DNA of 40,756 bases, taken from assembly GCA_016715195.1 (NCBI GenBank), contig JADKBB010000031.1:1-40756 (forward strand), in the 5' to 3' direction. Positions 16,801 to 22,800 of this stretch are shown here, piece by piece. Within the stretch, counting starts at the first letter, position 1. Every line of letters begins with the position of its first letter. The DNA is from Candidatus Villigracilis proximus. GTDB taxonomy: Bacteria; Chloroflexota; Anaerolineae; Anaerolineales; Villigracilaceae. Under the pieces are notes generated by a model. That model saw only the letters and a program-made list of their open reading frames with translations, was not told where the DNA came from and did no database searches. The translations under genes and the position numbers were made by a program.

Positions 16801-18085
16801 TCGCGAAGCGGCCACCGTCCAACTGAACCATTGGGCGCAGATCCGGAGGAATGACCGGAAGAACGGTCAGGATCATCCAGGCCGGACTATTGCCAGAGCG
16901 GCGGAACGCTTCCACGACCTTCAAACGGGTTGTGGATTTCTTGCGCTTCTGCTTGCTCTTGGTGGTGCGGACTTCATGCCAGAGTTCTTCAGAAAGTTTA
17001 TCGAGATCGAGGCGTTCGAGAATGTCGAAGAAGGCTTCTGCACCCATGTCGGCGCGGAAGACCTGTCCCCAACGCTGCTTTAATTCACGATAGCGAATTT
17101 CACTGAGAAATGTAAAGGGGCGAAGTTCCAACAGTTCATCACGCAGGCGTGAGGAGTTGTTCGAAGAAGCGGTGGTCTGATTCTCCAATTCGCCGCGCAA
17201 AGCTTCCATGTCCTGATCGGCCTGTGCTTTGATGGCAGCGGCTTGAGTCTTGAGACTCTCGATCTCGCGGATCTTCTTGTCATTTGATTCGCTCTCAAGT
17301 GTTTCCAATTTCTTGGCAACGGCCTTTTGAACAAGAGTAATATGTTTGCTATGGATCTTGTCACCAGCATCGATGATCTTCTCACCGGTCAGCTCAAAGA
17401 CGATGGCTTTCTTGGCGGCTTCACCCATTTGTTCCTGAAGCTGCTTCTCAAGTTTTTGGCCTTCCTTGGTGATGGGTTCCATCTTCTCGGCGATGTTTTC
17501 ATCGTAGCCTTGTTGCAGAGAAGCCTGCTTTTGTTTGAGTTCGGCAATATCATGATCGCGCTTTTGCTTGATCTCGGCAATTCTGGAATTTACGCCGGCA
17601 GCCTGCTCACGCTCAGATACCGAAATCTCATCTTCAAGACGTTGCAGGGCTTTCTTGCGGGCTTCCTCGTCTACATAGGTGACGATGTATTGCGCGAAGT
17701 ACAACACGCGGTCAAGATTGCGGCGTGAGATATCAAGCAGCATTCCCAATTGAGAAGGGATGCGGCGCGTATACCAAATGTGCGCAACAGGTGTGGCAAG
17801 TGTGATGTGCCCCATGCGTTCACGGCGGACTGCCGAGCGTGTTACTTCCACACCGCATTTATCGCAGGTGATGCCTTTATAGCGCGGGTTCTTATATTTT
17901 CCGCAGTAACACTGCCAGTCGCGGGTGGGACCAAAAATGGCCTCACAGAATAACCCGTCCTTCTCTGGCCGCAAGCGGCGATAATTGATCGTTTCGGGTT
18001 TGAGCACCTCACCATACGACCAGGACATGATCGTTTGCGGTGAAGCAAGGCTGATACGGAGTGCGGTTAATCCCTTGGTTTCCAC
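13841..18085 (-). CDS. rpoC: RNA polymerase beta-prime subunit
   Basis: A 1414-residue beta-prime subunit. Zinc site 1 is Cys59, Cys61, Cys74, Cys77. A Lys/Glu/Gln-rich coiled-coil insertion lies at about residues 140-325, longer than the same region of the compact proteobacterial subunit. The catalytic loop NADFDGDQM is at 625-633 with the three Mg-binding Asp. The bridge-helix/trigger-loop region and zinc site 2 (CGTHEG, then TCQLSHGICAKCYG) follow, and the C-terminus ends near SNLPDMNL. The start codon is GTG at 18085 with AGGAG eight bases upstream. rpoB, normally adjacent, is absent; the preceding gene is a zinc-ribbon protein 253 bp away. A consensus promoter and a structured leader precede it. 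Confidence 0.97.
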   Translation of the reverse strand: METKGLTALRISLASPQTIMSWSYGEVLKPETINYRRLRPEKDGLFCEAIFGPTRDWQCYCGKYKNPRYKGITCDKCGVEVTRSAVRRERMGHITLATPVAHIWYTRRIPSQLGMLLDISRRNLDRVLYFAQYIVTYVDEEARKKALQRLEDEISVSEREQAAGVNSRIAEIKQKRDHDIAELKQKQASLQQGYDENIAEKMEPITKEGQKLEKQLQEQMGEAAKKAIVFELTGEKIIDAGDKIHSKHITLVQKAVAKKLETLESESNDKKIREIESLKTQAAAIKAQADQDMEALRGELENQTTASSNNSSRLRDELLELRPFTFLSEIRYRELKQRWGQVFRADMGAEAFFDILERLDLDKLSEELWHEVRTTKSKQKRKKSTTRLKVVEAFRRSGNSPAWMILTVLPVIPPDLRPMVQLDGGRFATSDLNDLYRRVINRNNRLKRLLELGAPDVIIRNEKRMLQEAVDSLIDNSQRGKALSRRGRRELKSLSDMLKGKKGRFRRNLLGKRVDYSGRSVIVVGPKLKLNQCGLPKSMALELYRPFVIAKLVQNNYAANVKGARRLIERNRPEVWEALESVIGDRPVMLNRAPTLHRLGIQAFEPILVEGSAIQLHPLVTTAFNADFDGDQMAVHVPLSQKAVTEARELMLASKNLLKPADGEPIISPSKDMVLGVYYLTMEKKAVHRGDGRAFATIDEVELAYALDQVDVHTEIKFLARTWYDENNDRLPEAQTRVINTTIGRVLFNRVLPEQVQFVNMKLDKGGVKDLIAEVYELCGQEVTTDVADAVKSIGFEYATKSGTTLAVADISIPPERKGIIDEALKAVEVVLRDFRRGLLTEQEKNEREIQIWQETTDRVGQAVKRHMDPDGNLSTMATSGATKGGFSTISQLAGMRGLMADPSGRIIPMPIRSNFREGLTAQEYFISTHGARKGLADTALRTADAGYLTRRLVDIAQDIIINEVDCGTHEGIWIRSTDDVAGQSMMSRMYSRLIAERVLDPNTGEILAEYNDVITHDLARKIANTGIKEMKLRSPMTCQLSHGICAKCYGIDLARGEMVELGSAVGIVAAQSIGEPGTQLTLRTFHTGGVASTGASDITTGLPRVEEIFEARKMPKGEAVVAEISGMVFVQQSEKYADMREVRIEHAEMVHDEYALPEDWKFVAKDESEVQVGEILATKDKATITAQHAGRVAVEKKDRKIIVSYEQREEVIEDIPTTSRLLVKAGAHVEAGQPLTEGSLNPHRVLKIQGRDACQMYLMTEVQKVYRSQGQNIHDKHFEVIIRKMLSKVQVTRPGDTKYLPGDAVDRLEIRKINEALLAEGKTAARSQEVLLGVTKASLSTDSFLSASSFQHTIKVLASAAIGSTTDPLYGLKENVIIGKLIPAGTGFIHGRFADEKVQNNATQWSNLPDMNL

Positions 18086-18120
18086 TGGATTCTCTCCTAA
18101 AAATAAAATACGATTCGAAT

Positions 18121-18159
18121 TGTCTCTGCAAAGCGTGTAGCTGGTCTATACCAGAGACA
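18121..18159 (-). other. Leader hairpin 2 of rpoC
   Basis: TGTCTCTG (18121-18128) pairs with CAGAGACA (18152-18159); a competing inner hairpin CTGG/CCAG (18141-18154) overlaps it. It lies in the predicted 5-prime leader between promoter and GTG and may take part in attenuation or autoregulation. Confidence 0.45.
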
Positions 18160-18167
18160 AACAAAGG

Positions 18168-18198
18168 CAAGCGCCATGAGAGTTTTCTCAAGCGCTTG
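18168..18198 (-). other. Leader hairpin 1 of rpoC, possible attenuator
   Basis: CAAGCGC (18168-18174) pairs with GCGCTTG (18192-18198) and TGAGA with TCTCA inside. On the minus strand it is followed by a T-rich stretch (CCTTTGTTTGTCT), so it could act as a weak intrinsic terminator within the rpoC leader. Confidence 0.5.
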
Positions 18199-18233
18199 CT
18201 GTGAATGACTTGTTTTTTACATCCAACTAGAGG

Positions 18234-18262
18234 ATTATATGCACGTAGGGGATGCGCGTCAA
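18234..18262 (-). promoter_or_regulatory. Sigma-70-type promoter of rpoC
   Basis: On the minus strand TTGACG (18262-18257), a 17-bp spacer and TATAAT (18239-18234), with TG three bases before the -10. Transcription would start near 18227, giving a leader of about 140 nt to the GTG at 18085. Confidence 0.8.
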
Positions 18263-18338
18263 GGGTGTTAACTAGTGAAGAGTCCCTGATTTTAAAGCGG
18301 AATCAGCGCTTCTTCCCTAATCTGGAGCCTGATTCTGT

Positions 18339-19049
18339 TTACTGGGGCACTTCCCGCAGTTGAAGATCTGAGAAAACCACCCAGATGGTTGATTTATTAC
18401 TGGGTTCTGCAGCCAGATATAGTCTTCCCATTTTGAATTTTTCATCTTTAAACGATGCTGCCAGCACGCCATTTAAATAAACCCGGAAATTTTCCTCGTT
18501 GCAGATCACGCGCAGTCGATTGTTTTCGTTCATGCTGGAACGTAATGCAGTGTGATATGACCAGGCCATCAATTTATAAAATAACAATTCGCCTTTTTCA
18601 TCTTTCGCAAAAGTTCCAAATGTGTAGGATGACTGGGCTGAGACGAGAAACCCATATCCGCCTTCGGGTGAGAAGCGGGCGTAAATTCCGGCGCGCACCC
18701 ATTCCTTGTCTCCTTCGGTAAATTTGATGTTCACGCTAATATCAAAGTTATCGAGCAGGCCGGAGCTTTTTAAAACATAATATGAATTCGTCTGTGGGTT
18801 GAACTTTCCGCGCAGTTCAGATGGGGAGCCTTTATGAAAGGTTAAGTTACCTTCGTTAACCGCTTCCCAGCCCGGCATGATCTTATTGCCAAAGTCAGCG
18901 CCGAGCAGCAAGTCGCCCATGTCTGGCTGGGGTGTCAGAGTCTTTGCGAGGCGAAAAGAGGTGCCGCAAAAGTCGCAGGTGACAATATCCATTTTTGCTG
19001 AGTGGGCGGGCAGGGCCGCGCCGCAGTTGGGACAGTTAAGGGCATTCAT
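18339..19049 (-). CDS. Zinc-ribbon protein with a concanavalin-like domain
   Basis: A 236-residue protein. Residues 1-33 form a zinc ribbon (CPNCG, then CDFCG after 15 residues). Residues 60-236 read as a beta-sandwich of the LamG/DUF1080 type: ANEGNLTFHKGSPSE-like start, DFDISVNIKFTEGD-like strand pattern, RAGIYARFSPEGGYGFLVS, NRLRVICNEENFRVYLNG and GRLYLAAEPS. No signal peptide is present. Such domains often bind glycans, but in this cytoplasmic context the ligand is unknown. It begins 9 bp after the PBP stop, so it is probably in that transcript. Confidence 0.65.
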   Translation of the reverse strand: MNALNCPNCGAALPAHSAKMDIVTCDFCGTSFRLAKTLTPQPDMGDLLLGADFGNKIMPGWEAVNEGNLTFHKGSPSELRGKFNPQTNSYYVLKSSGLLDNFDISVNIKFTEGDKEWVRAGIYARFSPEGGYGFLVSAQSSYTFGTFAKDEKGELLFYKLMAWSYHTALRSSMNENNRLRVICNEENFRVYLNGVLAASFKDEKFKMGRLYLAAEPSNKSTIWVVFSDLQLREVPQ

Positions 19050-19058
19050 AGGTTTAGG

Positions 19059-22000
19059 TTAAGGTGTCGCTATCGGTGTTTCGGTTGGGGTTTCGGTGGG
19101 AAAGAGAGTGGGGCTGGGAGTCTCGGTGGGGATGATGATCTCAAGCGTGGGAGTCTCTGTCGGGGTGAGAGTGGGGGCAGGAGTCTCTGTGGGTGTAGAC
19201 GTAGGCACCGTGGGAAGAGGCAGGCTGAGGTTAAGGGTGATGCGTTTTTCCACTTCCGTTTTATCGCCGATCAGAGTCAGGCGTAATGAAATGATCCCGT
19301 TCGGAATGCTGGTTAAATTCCATGAATAGAGTGTGTTGTCTTTGACCGGGTTGTTGCTTTCGCTTAGGACAATCCATGAGGCGGGGTCGGCGCCGGAGCC
19401 GTATTCGAGGATCCATTTTTTGAATCCTTGATCTGCGGCTGCGGAGCCTTTGATTTCCAGTATTGCGGATGTGATCACTTCGCCGTCGTTAAGGTTGATC
19501 TCGAGGATGGGCTGCGGATCGCTGTCATTGCATTCGCGATCGGGCGCGTAATATGGTTTGCGCGGCAAGCCATGATCTTCAAGCCAGAAGCGGCCATCTT
19601 CAGTGCCGAGCCAGTCACGCGCCCATTTGTCGCTGATGTTTAAAACCGTTTCATCTTCTGTGGGGCCTTTGCAGGCGTCGGATGCTTCAAGCCCGGTCCA
19701 TAAGTCGATTTTGACGCGGCGGGCGAGGTCTTGTCCTGATGGAAGCGGAGGCTGGTCAGATGCATATACTTCTGTGTATTGATTGTTGCATGAGTTGGAT
19801 GGTTCTGTACCTGAGAGGCGGCAGACTACTTTATCCATGATGCCTGCTGGACGGTTGAAGGGGGTTGGTGCGCCGTTGGTGAGATAGGGTACGGCGAATT
19901 CCATGAATTGTGACCAGACTGGAGCCGCGCCGCTCAAACCCGACGAGCTGACCATGGGAGTGTAATCTGCGTTGCCGACCCAAACACCGGTGACCAGGTC
20001 GGGAGTGTAGCCCATTGTCCAGTTATCGCGGATGTCGTTGGTGGTGCCTGTTTTTGCTGCAACAGGGAACGACAGGTTGAGCGCGGAGTTGCGTCCAAAG
20101 GTGAACGAGCGGGCTTCGTTGTCTGAAAGAATGGATGAGATCAGGTAGGCATGTTCGGCACGGATGACCTGCTCGCCGGCTTCTGGTTTGTATTCATAAA
20201 TAATGTTGCCTGCAAAGTCGGTGATCTTGAGAATGGAAACCGGCGGCATTCGCTGCCCGCCGTTGGCGATGACGGAATATGCCGAGGTCATATCGATCAG
20301 GCTCACGTCACCGCCGCCCAGAGTGAGCGAGAGTCCGTAGTCATTGCGGGTGAGTGAGGTGATGCCCAGTCTTTCAGCCATGCCGATCAGGCCTTCTTTT
20401 TCGGGCGTGTTCGGGTCATCATAGATGCCGACAAATTCAAGGGCTTTGACTGCGGGAATGTTAAACGAGTTGGAGAGTGCGAGTCTTACTGTCAGTCCGC
20501 CGTGGAATTTTCCATCATAGTTTCGCGGTTCATAAGGTGGATTTACACCATCAGGAAATTGAGTGGGCACATCCCAGATCAATGTGGAGGGGGTCCAGCC
20601 TTTTTCAAAAGCAGCGATATAGGTGAAGGGTTTGATGGACGAGCCCGGTTGACGTGTGGGGCTGGTGGCCATGTTGATCTGGCCTGAAATCGCATCGTTG
20701 TAAAAATCGGGCGAGCCGACCATCGCGAGAATTTCACCTGTGGATGGGCGGATGGCAACCAGCGCGCCATTATGGGTATTGTTATCCACCATGGCGGCCA
20801 CTTGATCGGTGATAAGTTGCTGGGCTTTGTCCTGCATGACAGGGTCAAGTGTAGTGTAGATCACGAAACCGGAGCGGTAGATGGTTTGCGCATCGTATTG
20901 TTCTTCAAGCTGCGAACGGACAAAGTTAACCCAGTGCGGGTACTTGGCATCAAACGAAGGGGTGCGGAATGCGTAAACCTTCATTTCGTCTGCGGCTTGT
21001 GTTGCGATCGTGGCATCCACGCAGACGGGTGTGTCGCTGTTGCTGACTTCAATACAACCTTGCTGGGTGCTTATCTCAAACATTAGCACCAGCACCTGCT
21101 GCTGGCGGATCAAGGTGGTATCTGCATTGGTGTAAATATCATAGACAGCCGGTGACTGCGGCAAGCCTGCCAGGAAGGAGGCTTCGCCCATCGTCAATAC
21201 TTTGGCAGATTTGCCGAAATATGTTTCAGCGGCGGCTTCGACACCGTAGGCGAGGTTTCCGTAATAAATCTCGTTGAGATACAACTCAATGATCTCGTCT
21301 TTTGTATAGCGGCGGGTGATCTCAGCGGCCAGAATGATCTCGCGCGCCTTGCGGGTGACCGTGCGTTGACTGCGTTCTTCGGGCGAAAGGATCAGCGCAC
21401 GCGCCAATTGCTGGGTGATGGTGGATGCGCCGCCGCCCTGTCCGCCGGTGACATAGTTTTGCCACAAAGCGCGGACAATGGCGACCGGATCGAAGCCCGG
21501 ATTGCTGTAAAAATCCTTATCTTCTGTTGCGATGGTTGCCGCTACAAGATTGGGTGAAATTTCTGAAAGCGGAATGTAGGTGCGGCGGCCCGCGTTGGGG
21601 TCAAGGATTTCGTAAAGCACCTGTCCGTTGCGATCTAAAATGCGCGTGGTTTCAAATTGTGAAGCGCGGTCACGCAGATCTCCCACCTCGGGTAATTCGC
21701 TGGCGATCGAATAATATTTATAAACAAAATAGGAGCCGGTACACAGCCCCATGATCACAGCGATGAAAGCCGCTGCGATCAAACCGCGCAGAAAACATCC
21801 CATATTCCGAAATGACGCAAAGCGGAAGGATGAAGGCGGAACCACAGACGCGGCTGCCTTTGCAGGTGCAGATTGCTGCGGCTGCGAATTGGGAGCGATC
21901 TGATACGCGGCGCGTGTGACGCGTGTGCCTTCCACATCAGTTTCATCCACGCGGCGCGGCAGGGGCATGTTGTCCTTATCCAGCGCGGGACGATAATATT

Positions 22001-22109
22001 TTTCGGTTGTTTTGGCGGGAGGTTCGATCGGGGCGGGGTTATACACCCCCTGGGTTTCTTCTTCTGACTTTAAAATTCGGCGTAATCGGTCGTTGTCGTC
22101 GTTGCTCAT
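19059..22109 (-). CDS. Class A penicillin-binding protein (PBP1A type)
   Basis: A 1016-residue bifunctional peptidoglycan synthase. A cytoplasmic tail of about 105 residues precedes one membrane helix (106-130). The GT51 transglycosylase domain has Glu196 in TEDKDF, GGASTITQQLARAL and RKAREIILAAEI. The transpeptidase domain has Ser490-x-x-Lys493 (PGSSIKPF), Ser548-Phe-Asn550 and Lys686-Thr-Gly688 (AAKTGTT). About 200 further residues include a beta-domain, and the last 51 residues are a Thr/Pro-rich tail with five TETP units. That tail may span the wall or be glycosylated. The gene lies 83 bp after the MaoC gene and probably heads the unit with the zinc-ribbon gene. Confidence 0.95.
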   Translation of the reverse strand: MSNDDNDRLRRILKSEEETQGVYNPAPIEPPAKTTEKYYRPALDKDNMPLPRRVDETDVEGTRVTRAAYQIAPNSQPQQSAPAKAAASVVPPSSFRFASFRNMGCFLRGLIAAAFIAVIMGLCTGSYFVYKYYSIASELPEVGDLRDRASQFETTRILDRNGQVLYEILDPNAGRRTYIPLSEISPNLVAATIATEDKDFYSNPGFDPVAIVRALWQNYVTGGQGGGASTITQQLARALILSPEERSQRTVTRKAREIILAAEITRRYTKDEIIELYLNEIYYGNLAYGVEAAAETYFGKSAKVLTMGEASFLAGLPQSPAVYDIYTNADTTLIRQQQVLVLMFEISTQQGCIEVSNSDTPVCVDATIATQAADEMKVYAFRTPSFDAKYPHWVNFVRSQLEEQYDAQTIYRSGFVIYTTLDPVMQDKAQQLITDQVAAMVDNNTHNGALVAIRPSTGEILAMVGSPDFYNDAISGQINMATSPTRQPGSSIKPFTYIAAFEKGWTPSTLIWDVPTQFPDGVNPPYEPRNYDGKFHGGLTVRLALSNSFNIPAVKALEFVGIYDDPNTPEKEGLIGMAERLGITSLTRNDYGLSLTLGGGDVSLIDMTSAYSVIANGGQRMPPVSILKITDFAGNIIYEYKPEAGEQVIRAEHAYLISSILSDNEARSFTFGRNSALNLSFPVAAKTGTTNDIRDNWTMGYTPDLVTGVWVGNADYTPMVSSSGLSGAAPVWSQFMEFAVPYLTNGAPTPFNRPAGIMDKVVCRLSGTEPSNSCNNQYTEVYASDQPPLPSGQDLARRVKIDLWTGLEASDACKGPTEDETVLNISDKWARDWLGTEDGRFWLEDHGLPRKPYYAPDRECNDSDPQPILEINLNDGEVITSAILEIKGSAAADQGFKKWILEYGSGADPASWIVLSESNNPVKDNTLYSWNLTSIPNGIISLRLTLIGDKTEVEKRITLNLSLPLPTVPTSTPTETPAPTLTPTETPTLEIIIPTETPSPTLFPTETPTETPIATP
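19062..19214 (-). repeat. Degenerate tandem repeat coding the Thr/Pro tail
   Basis: The 3-prime end of the PBP gene consists of short imperfect repeats that translate as PTETP-x-PT units. Similar coding repeats are found in the linkers of the lipoproteins at 2856, 4389 and 12033. Such tracts commonly vary in copy number. Confidence 0.6.
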
Positions 22110-22122
22110 TTGTAACCTTCGA

Positions 22123-22185
22123 TTCTGCCCATCTCCGCGAATTTATGGAGCTTTCATTTGTAAAGGTCGGCAGAGATTGGCAGAA
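22123..22185. repeat. Inverted repeat between the MaoC and PBP genes
   Basis: TTCTGCCCATCTC (22123-22135) and GAGATTGGCAGAA (22173-22185) form arms matching at 12 of 13 positions around 37 nt. It occupies most of the 83-bp gap and would be a stem in the PBP leader or a dispersed intergenic repeat. Confidence 0.5.
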
Positions 22186-22192
22186 CTGGAAC

Positions 22193-22642
22193 TTATTTTG
22201 GTTTGCTTAACACCAGCAGATTCAAAGAACCGCGTTGGCAGATTTCGTCATTTTGATTCTTTACAATGATGGCCGCGATGATCGCGCCGCCGCCAATGCG
22301 CGGCAGAGCCTTGGTTTCGGTGATCGTTAACTCGGCAGAGATCGTGTCACCAATAAAGAACGGCTTAACGAATTTCCATTCGGTGATCTCGCGGAAGGCC
22401 AATACTGTGCCTTCCAGAAATCCCGTCTGCATGATCAAGCCTGTGGCGAGAGACAGGCCCAAAAGTCCATGGGCGATGCGCTGACCGAATTGAGTCTTGC
22501 TTGCAAAAGCCGCATTGGTATGGATCTGATTAAAGTCGCCTGTTAATCCGGCGAAGTTAAAAATATCTCCTTCGCTTACCGTCCGCCCAACAGTGTTCAC
22601 TTTTTGACCAACAGAAAATTCCTCAAAATAAAGCCCTGCCAT
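22193..22642 (-). CDS. MaoC-type (R)-hydratase / dehydratase
   Basis: A 149-residue single hot-dog-fold protein. FAGLTGDFNQIH carries the Asp and His of the hydratase 2 motif (A-x(2)-(S/T)-G-D-x-N-P-x-H), and FGQRIAHGLLGLSLATGL is the following conserved helix. The family hydrates or dehydrates 3-hydroxyacyl thioesters; the actual acyl substrate is unknown, and no fatty-acid gene is nearby. GAGGAG stands eight bases before the ATG. It may be cotranscribed with the PBP gene, 83 bp downstream, without an obvious functional link. Confidence 0.88.
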   Translation of the reverse strand: MAGLYFEEFSVGQKVNTVGRTVSEGDIFNFAGLTGDFNQIHTNAAFASKTQFGQRIAHGLLGLSLATGLIMQTGFLEGTVLAFREITEWKFVKPFFIGDTISAELTITETKALPRIGGGAIIAAIIVKNQNDEICQRGSLNLLVLSKPK

Positions 22643-22761
22643 ATATTTCTCTCCTCTTTTTGATTAGACACAAACGAAAGGCAAAATTGCCAGTTCATTT
22701 ATTTACTGATCCATCCGTTTCTCCGCTGGGCGGAGCGATCTGTTACTCAAATTATACCCGT

Positions 22762-22800
22762 TTGACCTGACACCATTTCGCCCGTACAATAGGCGCCATG
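22762..22800 (+). promoter_or_regulatory. Complete -35/-10 promoter with leaderless start
   Basis: TTGACC (22762-22767), a 17-bp spacer, TACAAT (22785-22790), 7 nt, then ATG at 22798. There is no Shine-Dalgarno sequence. This is the clearest leaderless case in the window. Confidence 0.75.

Noticed and set aside
18086..18260. Riboswitch upstream of rpoC
   Set aside because: The hairpins match no riboswitch class that I know; attenuation or autoregulation is a better reading.
19062..19214. CRISPR-like or satellite repeat at the PBP 3-prime end
   Set aside because: The repeats are in frame, variable in length and encode a Thr/Pro tail; there are no unique spacers.
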